Assembly: GCA_016713335.1 (NCBI GenBank)
Contig: JADJPH010000004.1
Span: forward strand, 62,001 to 126,000
Length of the DNA stretch: 64,000 bases
Direction: 5' to 3'
Source of the DNA: Candidatus Fredericiella danica
GTDB lineage: Bacteria; Chloroflexota; Anaerolineae; Caldilineales; Caldilineaceae
How positions within the stretch are numbered: the first letter of the stretch is position 1; every line of letters begins with the position of its first letter. The notes under the pieces are model-generated. The model made no database searches, was not told the DNA's origin, and saw only the letters and a program-made list of their open reading frames with translations. Below are positions 48,589 through 56,860 of this stretch, one piece after another. Made by a program: the position numbers and the translations under genes.

Positions 48589-49307
48589 CGCGCTGCTATT
48601 GGTACGCCATCGTTGCCTCGTCGATCACGGCGAATTTCGCCGCGTGGGGTACTGGGCTGCGTGAGATGCCCCTGGCGATGGTCGAGGAAGGTCAGTTGGC
48701 GGCTATTGTGAGCGAGTGGCAAGAGTCAACGCTGAGTCGTTCGCAAAAAGAGGTGGACGCGTCGCTTGTCTGGCAGCATGAACAGGTGATTGAGCGCATC
48801 ATGCATGATGTCACACTCCTACCCGTACGCTTTGGCACCATCATGGCGGGTCCTGACGATGTGCGGGAAGTGTTGCGTGAACGACACCAGACCATGCTCG
48901 GCGATCTTCAACATCTGGCCGGCTGTGTTGAGATTGGCGTTCGTGTACTCTGGCAGCCACCTACGACAATGTCACCGATTGCCGGCGAGGGCGCCGCACA
49001 GACCAGTGATCGGACGGGACGCGGGTATCTGATGCGGCGTGCTGCGGAGGAACAGGCCAGGGATCGGGTGGTCAGCCAGGCGAGAGAGATCGCATCGGAA
49101 CTGGATGCGGTGCTTCGTACGGAAGTAGTCGATGCGCGGGTCACGCTGTTGGAGACCGAGCGGATGTTGATGAAGGCTGCCTATCTCGTGCGCCGTGATC
49201 ATCTTTCGACTTTTATGTCGCACGTGAACGAGTTACGTGCAGGCTATCCGGCCCTTGCATTCTTGAGCACAGGTCCATGGCCGCCGTATCACTTTGTAAG
49301 TGCCTAG
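48585..49307 (+). CDS. gvpF: GvpF/GvpL family gas vesicle protein
   Basis: The 240-residue product starts at GTG in a GTGA overlap with the GvpJ-type gene. Diagnostic segments are CYWYAIVASSITANF, MHDVTLLPVRFGTIMAGPDDV and the closing FLSTGPWPPYHFVSA. The central helical region (MRRAAEEQARDRVVSQAREIA) matches the long helices of the second domain. It is the fourth GvpF/L paralogue. Possession of several GvpF/L genes is common in bacteria, but each usually differs in one domain, which suggests separate roles. Confidence 0.9.
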   Translation: MTRCYWYAIVASSITANFAAWGTGLREMPLAMVEEGQLAAIVSEWQESTLSRSQKEVDASLVWQHEQVIERIMHDVTLLPVRFGTIMAGPDDVREVLRERHQTMLGDLQHLAGCVEIGVRVLWQPPTTMSPIAGEGAAQTSDRTGRGYLMRRAAEEQARDRVVSQAREIASELDAVLRTEVVDARVTLLETERMLMKAAYLVRRDHLSTFMSHVNELRAGYPALAFLSTGPWPPYHFVSA

Positions 49308-49321
49308 CAGATACGCACACT

Positions 49322-49726
49322 ATGTACAATGATTTGGCTCAAACTGGAGCAGGCAAACCCGTGGCGTCAATGAATCAGATTGGCGATGACCGCATCGCCG
49401 GCGACCTTGAAGTGATCGATCTGTTCGCCGCCGAAATCGAAAAAGCCGAAAAGGCCATGCTTCCACGCCACCTGAACGCAGATCCAGAGCGCGTAGAGCA
49501 AGGGCTGGCAAAACTTGTGTTGGCTGTGGTTGATCTGCTGAGGCGTCTGATGGAGAAGCAGGCGATCCGGCGCATTGAGGGGGGATCGCTCACCGACGAG
49601 GAGATTGAGCGGCTGGGGCTTGCGTTTATGCGCATGGAAGAAAAACTCGAGGAATTGAAACTGGCTTTTGGGCTTGAAAATGAAGATCTCAATCTGAACC
49701 TGGGACCGCTTGGCGATCTCTGGTAG
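49322..49726 (+). CDS. gvpK: gas vesicle protein GvpK
   Basis: From the ATG at 49322 the product has about 134 residues; 49370 is an alternative start. The helical core LAKLVLAVVDLLRRLMEKQA, followed by IRRIEGGSLTDEEIERLGLA and MRMEEKLEELKLAFGL, is the conserved GvpK signature. The C-terminus (DLNLNLGPLGDLW) also matches. GvpK is a cytoplasmic accessory protein needed for proper vesicles in many clusters. It follows the last GvpF/L gene by 14 bases. The ribosome binding site is weak, so expression may depend on translation of the gene before. Confidence 0.92.
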   Translation: MYNDLAQTGAGKPVASMNQIGDDRIAGDLEVIDLFAAEIEKAEKAMLPRHLNADPERVEQGLAKLVLAVVDLLRRLMEKQAIRRIEGGSLTDEEIERLGLAFMRMEEKLEELKLAFGLENEDLNLNLGPLGDLW

Positions 49727-49756
49727 TGACGCTTTTTTCGGCGAGGGAGCTACATC

Positions 49757-50071
49757 GTGTCAAATGGTTCTGGCAGTTCACAAATCACACACTCAGTCTC
49801 CACATCCAGCCTGGCAGATATTCTAGAGCGGGTGCTGGACAAGGGCATTGTCATCGCGGGTGACATCACAATTTCGCTTGCGGACGTGCAATTGCTCAGC
49901 ATCAAGATCCGGCTGTTGGTAGCCTCTGTCGACAAGGCCCGCGAGATTGGCATCGACTGGTGGGAGACTGATCCTGCCCTGTCGACGAACGCAAAACGAC
50001 TCAAAGAGGAGAATGACGACCTGCGGCAACGCTTGGAACGTCTTGAGGCCCAGCTCACACCTGCGGCCTAA
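49757..50071 (+). CDS. gvpJ: GvpA-family minor protein GvpJ with coiled-coil tail
   Basis: The 104-residue product starts at GTG with GCGAGGGAG upstream. Its core is SLADILERVLDKGIVIAGDI, then SLADVQLLSIKIRLLVASV, a close GvpA relative. The tail (WWETDPALSTNAKRLKEEND and on) forms a short coiled coil, as in GvpJ. It is the second minor GvpA-like gene here. The product probably caps or nucleates the vesicle ends rather than forming ribs. Confidence 0.9.
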   Translation: MSNGSGSSQITHSVSTSSLADILERVLDKGIVIAGDITISLADVQLLSIKIRLLVASVDKAREIGIDWWETDPALSTNAKRLKEENDDLRQRLERLEAQLTPAA

Positions 50072-50093
50072 ATGAAGCTTAGGAGGCACACAA

Positions 50094-50489
50094 ATGAAGA
50101 AACGAAAGATCGCCGTCCACACGGAGGAAATACCCTGCGCGTTTTGCAAGGGAACCGGCAGGGATCCATTTGATCTACTCTCGCCCCTGTCGACGTGTCA
50201 GGTCTGCAGTGGCACCGGCACGCGGGTATTGCCCACCCCGCTGCACCGCTGTGCCTATTGTCGTGGTACAGGTGTGCACCCGCACTCGCGCATGATCTGT
50301 ATGACCTGTCGCGGCGCCGGTCAGGTGACGATCCCTGAGAATGCGATCGTGTGTCCGGGCTGCAATGGCAGCGGGCGTGAGGCGGATCACCACTTTCAAG
50401 ACAGTGTCTTGTCGTGCATGATCTGCGGGGGCAAAGGTGTGATTGCGGCTGACAGTGAGGCCGCCAAGACGCTATTGGCTGAGCGCTAA
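50094..50489 (+). CDS. stand-alone DnaJ-type zinc-finger protein at the end of the gas vesicle cluster
   Basis: The 131-residue product has six CxxCxGxG motifs: CAFCKGTG, CQVCSGTG, CAYCRGTG, CMTCRGAG, CPGCNGSG and CMICGGKG. Four such motifs form the zinc-binding central domain of DnaJ; here six could hold three zinc ions. The J-domain and the C-terminal substrate domains are absent. The start follows TAGGAGG. As the cluster also encodes a J-domain fused to GvpF/L, the two may together rebuild a split, vesicle-specific DnaJ. The gene overlaps the convergent hydrolase gene by 18 bases at the tail. Confidence 0.85.
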   Translation: MKKRKIAVHTEEIPCAFCKGTGRDPFDLLSPLSTCQVCSGTGTRVLPTPLHRCAYCRGTGVHPHSRMICMTCRGAGQVTIPENAIVCPGCNGSGREADHHFQDSVLSCMICGGKGVIAADSEAAKTLLAER

Positions 50490-51236
50490 CGTCGCGACGG
50501 TCGCATTGACTGTCTGGGCCTGCTGCTCCTCGCGGGTGATCGTCGCAGGATTGTCACCTGATTGCGGGCCATAGAAACCGAACTGGGCGTGGTTGCCACC
50601 TTCGATCGGCACGAACTGTGCACTTGGGGGGAAGAGTGGCGCTGCGCCCAGCACTTTTTCTGGTGTGGCCAGCCCATCCAACGTGCCATAGATAGAAGTG
50701 ACCGCTAATTCTGGCTGGTCAGACAAGTCATTGTTGTCTGCGGGGAAGCTGGCCCAGAGGATGAGCCCGTCCACCTGGTCCGGATGGGTGTCCGCATAGG
50801 CGGCTGCCATCGTGCCCCCAAGCGAGTGACCTCCGACAAACCAATTCTGAATTTCCGGGTGCGCAGCAATCACATCGTTGGCGCGGTCTGGCGCAAAGAC
50901 GGCCAGGTTTAGAGGCATCGGCGGGATGACGACCAAATATCCGGCCTCGGCGATGGCGCGCGCGGCCGGGGCATAGGCGCGCGGATCGACGCGGCCGCCC
51001 GGATAGAAGATAAAACCAGTGCTAGGTGTGGTGTCCACTGGGGTGAAGGTAAGCCAGGGATCCTGGGTTACCTTCACCTGTTCGTCGCTTTCCAGTGCGG
51101 CAATCGCTTCTGGCATTGGCGCGGCGGTTGTGTTTGCCCAGATGACGAAGCCGGCAGTGCCGAGAAGTGCGAGCACGAGCAGGACCAGGGCAATGATGCC
51201 GGCGATCTTCAACCAAGGGCGGCGTTTCGTTTCCAT
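50472..51236 (-). CDS. membrane-anchored alpha/beta hydrolase
   Basis: From the ATG at 51236 (behind GAGGAAGAG) the 254-residue product has one N-terminal membrane helix (LKIAGIIALVLLVLALLGTAG). An alpha/beta-hydrolase domain follows, with the nucleophile in GGHSLGGTMAA, the acid in YGTLDGLA and the His in GGNHAQFG. The full triad is therefore present, and the domain probably faces outward. The substrate is unknown; dienelactone hydrolase-like and lipase-like members are both possible. It lies at the end of the leftward light-regulon run, 53 bases after the photolyase gene. Confidence 0.85.
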   Translation of the reverse strand: METKRRPWLKIAGIIALVLLVLALLGTAGFVIWANTTAAPMPEAIAALESDEQVKVTQDPWLTFTPVDTTPSTGFIFYPGGRVDPRAYAPAARAIAEAGYLVVIPPMPLNLAVFAPDRANDVIAAHPEIQNWFVGGHSLGGTMAAAYADTHPDQVDGLILWASFPADNNDLSDQPELAVTSIYGTLDGLATPEKVLGAAPLFPPSAQFVPIEGGNHAQFGFYGPQSGDNPATITREEQQAQTVNATVATLALSQ

Positions 51237-51288
51237 CTCTTCCTCAATTCGTGATGGGAATGGTGATCGGTGCTGCTGAACAGGCTCA

Positions 51289-52734
51289 TCACTCAGCGAT
51301 TTCCGCCCCCGCCGCCTTGTATGCTGCCAGGACGCGCTGCCGGCTAAACGCGTGATCAGTGATCGGCGCTGGGTAATCCTGGCCAATCTGGCAGTGCGCA
51401 CGGATTTGATCGCTTCTGGGCATCAGCCACGGTTCGTGAATATCGCGCTCGTCAACTGCGGCTAGTTCAGGCAGCCAGCGGCGAATGTAGGCGCCCTGCG
51501 GGTCAAAGCGTTGGCCCTGGCTGACCGGGTTGAAGACGCGAAAATAGGGCGCGGCGTCGGTCCCGGTGCCGGCCGTCCACTGCCAGCCGCCGTTATTGGC
51601 GGCTGGGTCGCCATCCAACAAGTGCTGCATGAACCACCGCTCACCCCAGCGCCAGTCGATCAGCAGATCTTTGACCAGAAAGGAGGCGGCGATCATCCGG
51701 GTGCGGTTATGCATCCAGCCCGTCTGTGCAAGTTGACGCATGGCGGCGTCCACGATGGGGTAGCCGGTGCGTCCTTCGCACCAGGCGGCAAAGTCGACCG
51801 GATTGTTCGCCCAGGCAACGCCATCGTAGATTGGACGGAAGCAACTACTACGCACATAGGGAAAGTGGTGCAGGATCTGGATGTAGAACTCGCGCCAGAT
51901 GATTTCGCTGAGCCACACCTCGGCGCCGCGCCGGCTTTCGGCGGTGGGGGCGCGGGCAATGGCTTCGTAGGCTGCAAGCGCGGTCAGCCGGGGCGAAATC
52001 ATCCCAAAGCGCAAGTAGGGGGATAGTTGCGAAGTGCCATCGATGCCCGGCAGGTTGCGCTGATTCGCGTAGTCAAAGACCGGCGCGGTTTCACCGTTCA
52101 CGAAGGTGGCAAGGCGCTGTTTGGCTGCGGGTTCGCCTGGCGGAAATCGCGCCAGCGGTGCGACCACCGTGGGCGCAGGCGTTGGTTCGGAGGCGATCCC
52201 CTGTGGCGTCGTGAGGGTGTGTGGCGCCGGGATGACAACGCTGCGCCGGATCGGACCCGGCGCCTGCCAGCGCCGGCTGAAGGGCGTAAATACGGTGTAG
52301 GGGCGCCCATCGTCTTTCAGGACAGTCGCCGGCTCGCGAATGCTGACACCTGGGGTCAGGTGCAGGTGATCCCCAAGGCGCTGTGCGACGCGTCCATCGC
52401 GGGCCACCGCATAGGGTGAGTAGTCGCGTTCGGCGCAGACCGCCACGGCGCCGTTGTCCAGACAGAGTTGTCCGAGCACCTCCGCGGGAGCGCCGGTGCG
52501 GACGACGAGGTTACTGCCGATCTTCTGCAATTCCTGCTGGAGCGCTTGCAGCCCACCCCACAGAAAACTTGCGCGTTTTGGGCTGTTGTATTGCGAGCCC
52601 TGCAATCCGGGGTCGATGATAAAGACCGGGAGGACTTGTTGCGCGAGGGTGCAAGCCAGGTGCAACGCCTGATTGTCGGTCAGCCGGAGATCGCGGCGGA
52701 TCCACCAGATGGCTGTTGTGGGCATGGCATCCAC
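51289..52734 (-). CDS. phrB: deoxyribodipyrimidine photolyase
   Basis: The 481-residue product has an N-terminal antenna domain (IWWIRRDLRLTDNQAL) and the FAD-binding half with LSPYLRFGMISPR, WLSEIIWREFYIQIL and GWMHNRTRMIAASFLVKDLL. WRWGERWFM, GGWQWTAGTGTDAAPYFRVF and NPVSQGQRFDP complete class I CPD photolyase. It repairs UV-made pyrimidine dimers using blue light. The start may be 52734 or 52725. It follows ldh by seven to fifteen bases on the same strand, in the run headed by a CarH-like photoreceptor, which fits light induction. Confidence 0.95.
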   Translation of the reverse strand: MDAMPTTAIWWIRRDLRLTDNQALHLACTLAQQVLPVFIIDPGLQGSQYNSPKRASFLWGGLQALQQELQKIGSNLVVRTGAPAEVLGQLCLDNGAVAVCAERDYSPYAVARDGRVAQRLGDHLHLTPGVSIREPATVLKDDGRPYTVFTPFSRRWQAPGPIRRSVVIPAPHTLTTPQGIASEPTPAPTVVAPLARFPPGEPAAKQRLATFVNGETAPVFDYANQRNLPGIDGTSQLSPYLRFGMISPRLTALAAYEAIARAPTAESRRGAEVWLSEIIWREFYIQILHHFPYVRSSCFRPIYDGVAWANNPVDFAAWCEGRTGYPIVDAAMRQLAQTGWMHNRTRMIAASFLVKDLLIDWRWGERWFMQHLLDGDPAANNGGWQWTAGTGTDAAPYFRVFNPVSQGQRFDPQGAYIRRWLPELAAVDERDIHEPWLMPRSDQIRAHCQIGQDYPAPITDHAFSRQRVLAAYKAAGAEIAE

Positions 52735-52740
52735 CGCGTC

Positions 52741-53698
52741 TTAGAAGCCCAGGCTGGTGATGGCGTCGCGCACGATTTGCGCGCTACGATGCAGGGCGTC
52801 CTCTTCTTCGCTGTTCAGCGGCTGCATAAATGTGTCGAGCAGCCCATCGCCGCCGACGAGCCGCGGCAAGGCGACAGTCACATCCTTTACGCCGGCAACG
52901 TCTGCGGTGGGTGCACAGACGGTCAGAATGGCGCGCTCATCATTCGTGATCGCGTCCGTGATGCGTGCAAGCGCGCTGCCGATGCCATAGTACGTGGCGC
53001 CTTTGCCCTCAATAATGTGATAGGCTGCGCGGCGCACACCGTGATCAATGGCCGCACGGTCTTCGTCGTTGAACGGCACCTTGCGCCGTTCGGCAAACTC
53101 GCTGAGGGACATGCCGCCGATGGTCACCTGTGACCATGCCAGCACTTCGGAATCGCCGTGCTCACCGAGCACGTAGGCATGGACATGATGGGGATCAACG
53201 CCAAGTTTGCGCCCTAGCAGGGCGCGGAAGCGGGCCGTATCGAGGGTCGTGCCTGAGCCGAGCACCTTGCCCGGCGCCACCCCATCTGCTCGGCAATCCG
53301 TGCCGTCATATGGGTCGTGACGTCGACCGGGTTGGTGGCGACAACGAGTCGCGCTTCCGGGCGTGTTCCAGCACCCTGGGCACGACTGCGCGGAACACCG
53401 CAGCGTTGCGTTCGAGCAACTGGAGGCGCGTTTCGCCCGGTTTCTGATTGACGCCTGCGGTAATGATCACCACCTTGGCGCCGGCCAAATCCACATAATC
53501 ACCGGCGCTGATGTCGGTCGGATTGGCAAATGGAATGGCGTGAAAGATGTCGTTGGCTTCGGCCTCGGCGCGTTGGCGGTTCAGGTCGACCAACACGATT
53601 TCGCTGCCGACGTTGCTCATTACCATGGCATAGGCTGCGGCAGAGCCAACAAAGCCGCTGCCAATGATGCCGATTTTGCCGTTTGCGAGATGGGTCAT
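52741..53698 (-). CDS. ldh: L-lactate dehydrogenase (two frameshifts)
   Basis: The N-terminus reads GKIGIIGSGFVGSAAAYAMV (NAD-binding), followed by ITAGVNQKPGETRLQLLERN. The Gln in that loop is the mark of lactate rather than malate specificity. The active-site His is in LGEHGDSEVLAW. The middle segment (LVVATNPVDVTTHMT) lies in a second frame: breaks near 53358 and near 53285 flank it, the latter a missing G in a G-run. The repaired length is about 319 residues. It sits between a carotenoid desaturase-like gene and photolyase, which is unusual for a fermentative enzyme. Confidence 0.9.
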
Positions 53699-53713
53699 GG
53701 TTGGCAATCCCTT

Positions 53714-55264
53714 CTATTTGCTGAGTTCAGTTGACTGCATCGACATGGATGTGGACGCTGTCACCGCCTGTGAAATCCGGTGCGCACCGACCAGGGCATT
53801 GGCCACACGCAGCCCGCCCAACGCAACGGCCGCGACCGACTGGCCTGGAAAGATGCTGTCGCCCACCATCCAAAGATTGGGCATCAGCCGTGGCTGCCAG
53901 CCCTGAAACAGGTTCGTCTGCGGAAAGCCGCCGACCCAGCCCCAATCGCGCCGCGTGAAGCGGTTGAAGGTGATCGGCGTGCCCGGCAAGATCAAACTGG
54001 CCGCTTCCCGGAGCTCGGGAATCGCTCTTGCCGCCACGGACAGGATGCGATTCAGGTACTCCTCTTTGCGTTTATGGTAACCTGCCGGGTCAGCGTGCGC
54101 AAGTGCCCACCAGGGGCGAAAGTCCGTGTGTGTGCTGATGGTCAGCGCGCGTTGGCCTGCCGGCGCCCGTGTGGCATCCCACGCTGGGCTAAACGAGAGG
54201 AAGACAGAGTTGCCTTCGCCGAGCGGCTCGCGCTCGATCACTTGATAGTGCAGGGTGTTGGGATTGGGAAGGGCAGTGGCATCCACCCCGACATAGGCCA
54301 TGAAGGCTCCCCAGCCCTGGTTGGGTTGGGCTGGCAGGTTGCGGAGTCTGCGTGGGGCGTCATCGCCCAGCAACCTGGCGATATTCCACGGTGGCAAATT
54401 GGCAATGACTGCGGCGGTTTCGATTTCGGAGCCCCGGTTTGTCTTTACGGCCACCACCTGGCCATGCGCAACGACAATCTCCTCTACCTGTTGGCGGAAG
54501 ATCACTTCACCGCGGTTGGCGCGCACTGCCTGCACCAGGCGATCGGCGATGGCGCCCATGCCGCCTTGAAGATGGACGACGCCGCGGCGTGGTAGGTCAA
54601 GGGCTGATGCACCATAAAGGGCATTGGCGGATGCGCTCGTGGTCTGGGCTGCGATCAGCAATTGTGCATCGACGAAGAGCCGGAGTCGTGCTGGCGCATG
54701 GGCGAGGTGCGCGGAAACCGGGCGAAACGCATCGAGCGCCAACGCCGGTGACAAATGGCGGCATGGGTCGGCAGCAAGCCAACCCATGCCGGTGCATGCC
54801 AGACCGGCGGCCTCGCGCCCACTCTGTGGCGGCCAGGGTGGGATGCGCAGCGCCAGATCCCAGAGCGCATCGGCAGTTTGTTCCTGCCATGCAAAAAACG
54901 GCGCTGCGGCCGCACCAAACACCCGCGTATGTTCTTCAGTCCGGCGCTGATCACCGTAGCGCGTCACCCTGGCGCCATCCGGCAACAAGACGGTCATGGC
55001 TGCGTCAGCGGGTTGTGCTGGCCAGGCATCAATGCCTGCCGCACCGGCAACAACGTCCATCGGCCCACCCGGATAGAAACCGCCTGCCAGTGTCGCACCG
55101 GCGTCAAAACGGTAGCCCTGGTGATAGAAGGTGCCTGCGCAGCCACCGGGGTAGACGTGGGCTTCGAGCACGGTGACCTTGACGCCACGCTGCGCTAGCG
55201 CGGCAGCCGCCGCAAGCCCGCCAATTCCGGCGCCGACAACGACGACTCGTTCTCGTGTAAGCAT
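53714..55264 (-). CDS. CrtI/CrtD-like phytoene desaturase-family oxidoreductase
   Basis: The 516-residue product begins VVVVGAGIGGLAAAAALAQR with the FAD-binding motif. It continues with YPGGCAGTFYHQGYRFDAGATL and ends in NLWMVGDSIFPGQSVAAVALGG, both typical of carotenoid desaturases and isomerases (CrtI, CrtD, CrtO and CrtISO). Assignment to one of these by eye is not safe. Its start is 18 bases after the SRPBCC gene and ldh follows 15 bases on. With crtB nearby and a CarH-like regulator, a carotenoid role is likely. Confidence 0.82.
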   Translation of the reverse strand: MLTRERVVVVGAGIGGLAAAAALAQRGVKVTVLEAHVYPGGCAGTFYHQGYRFDAGATLAGGFYPGGPMDVVAGAAGIDAWPAQPADAAMTVLLPDGARVTRYGDQRRTEEHTRVFGAAAAPFFAWQEQTADALWDLALRIPPWPPQSGREAAGLACTGMGWLAADPCRHLSPALALDAFRPVSAHLAHAPARLRLFVDAQLLIAAQTTSASANALYGASALDLPRRGVVHLQGGMGAIADRLVQAVRANRGEVIFRQQVEEIVVAHGQVVAVKTNRGSEIETAAVIANLPPWNIARLLGDDAPRRLRNLPAQPNQGWGAFMAYVGVDATALPNPNTLHYQVIEREPLGEGNSVFLSFSPAWDATRAPAGQRALTISTHTDFRPWWALAHADPAGYHKRKEEYLNRILSVAARAIPELREAASLILPGTPITFNRFTRRDWGWVGGFPQTNLFQGWQPRLMPNLWMVGDSIFPGQSVAAVALGGLRVANALVGAHRISQAVTASTSMSMQSTELSK

Positions 55265-55282
55265 GGGAAATCAGCGCCGTGC

Positions 55283-55753
55283 CTAGTACGCAGCGCCCAT
55301 GTGTTCCTGCGTCTTCAGTTCGAGCAGGCGACGCGTCTTCCATCCGCGAAATGCGAAGAGCACCGGAAGATTGAGCCACATACCCAAGCCGATAAGGCGC
55401 CACATGGGGTGATCGCTCAATTCCGCTTCCACTTCGTCGATCACTGCAGTGTTGATGCTGTCGATGGCAACATAGGTATGCAGATGTAGCCAACGCTTGA
55501 ACGGTCCCTGGACCATCCGATCGACAAAGCTCACCGGTGTAGTCTGTTCGATGAGCGCCACCCAACGGATTGGCAAGGGACCGAGCCACATAGTGAAATC
55601 CATCTGGTCACCTTCGACCAGCAACTCAGGCGCCTTATGGATCTGCACAATCACGGGTGGGGGTGTGATTGCACCCATACTGTCTGAGTTGCGATGAAAG
55701 TCCGCAACGACCGCCTGTGGCGCGCGGACCTTAAAAGTGTGGCGATAATTCAT
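55283..55753 (-). CDS. SRPBCC-fold protein
   Basis: The product has 156 residues. It starts NYRHTFKVRAPQAVVADFHR and contains LLVEGDQMDFTMWLGPLPIRW, followed by FVDRMVQGPFKRWLHLHTYV, the beta-rich pattern of START/SRPBCC lipid-binding domains. A weakly hydrophobic stretch near the end (LIGLGMWLNLPVLFAF) may touch the membrane. SRPBCC genes often stand beside TIGR01777-type epimerase genes, as here. It may bind a carotenoid, a lipid or another hydrophobic compound. Confidence 0.8.
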   Translation of the reverse strand: MNYRHTFKVRAPQAVVADFHRNSDSMGAITPPPVIVQIHKAPELLVEGDQMDFTMWLGPLPIRWVALIEQTTPVSFVDRMVQGPFKRWLHLHTYVAIDSINTAVIDEVEAELSDHPMWRLIGLGMWLNLPVLFAFRGWKTRRLLELKTQEHMGAAY

Positions 55754-55823
55754 AGTACAGCGTTATCTCTCCTGTGCGTGTGCTGAAATTGCATTGCAAC
55801 CAGCCTGCCTGCACCATAGCGTG

Positions 55824-56810
55824 CTACGCCTTGACCTTATCCTGCTGCGTTTGTGTTTGGGTTGACGGCGCTGCCGGCGGCGCACCTGGCGCGGGAGCAT
55901 CTTTCAACAGATTGCGCAAGGCATCAGGCGCCGTCGGATATTTGAACTGGAATCCAAGACCTTCGAGTTTGCTGGGAACCGCACGTTGCCCTTCGAGGAG
56001 CATGATGGACATATCCCCCAAAACGCTCTTCAGGGCAAATGACGGCGCAGGCATCAACGAGGGTCGCCCAAGTTGTTCGCCCACGCGCTTTCCCATCTCC
56101 GCATTTGTAACAGGGTTTGGCGCGGCCAAATTGAAGGGACCTTCCCCACGGTCGTTCGCAAGCAGAAACTGGATCGCGCGGACTTCATCATCGATGTGAA
56201 TCCATGGTAGCCACTGCTTGCCGCTGCCGATCGGCCCCCTACGAAAAATTTGAAAGGCATCGCCAGTTTTGGGAAAGCGCCACCATCATTGCTCAGCACG
56301 ATGCCGGTGCGGATGACAGCGCGACGCACGCCCAATCGGGTAGCAGGTGCGGTCGACATCTCCCAATCGGAACACACTTTCGCCAGGAAGTCATTGCCGG
56401 CTGGAAAGGCCTCGGTAACCAACTTGTCGCCCGTGTCGGTGCCATAATAGCCGACAGCCGAACCTTGAATGAGCACTTTGGGCTTGACCGTAGCGGTGGT
56501 AATTGCTTCCATGACCGCTTTGCCAGCATTGATCCGGCTTGTTCGAATCTCTTTCTTGCGCGAATCACTCCAGCGGCCGTCGGCGATCCCAGCGCCGGCA
56601 AGGTTGATGATTGCCTCGGCGCCGTCTGCTAGCGTTCCCCAACCGGCGCTTGTTTGGCCATCCCACTTGACGTATTTGACCGCTTGCGCTGCCGGTTTTA
56701 CTTTGCTCGGGATCCCGGGTGAGAACGGTGACATCGTGCCCATCGGCAACGAGTGCCTTCACCAACGGTGTCCCGATCAAGCCTGTGCCCCCGGTAAGGA
56801 TGATGCGCAT
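55824..56810 (-). CDS. TIGR01777-type NAD-dependent epimerase/SDR protein (two frameshifts)
   Basis: The start is RIILTGGTGLIGTPLVKALV with a good AGGAG site. The main part reads AEAIINLAGAGIADGRWSDS, KVLIQGSAVGYYGT and LPWIHIDDEVRAIQFLLAND, which are typical of the YfcH/TIGR01777 extended SDR family. The end carries the DUF1731 C-terminal domain (GRPSLMPAPSFALKSVLGDM) and a Pro/Gln-rich tail. Breaks lie near 56712 and near 56240, where one G is missing from a G-run. The precise reaction is unknown. This gene and the SRPBCC gene are a frequent pair in light-controlled clusters. Confidence 0.85.
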
Positions 56811-56860
56811 GTGAATTTCTCCTGATATTCGCCATCTAATCTATTCAAATCGAATGCCGG

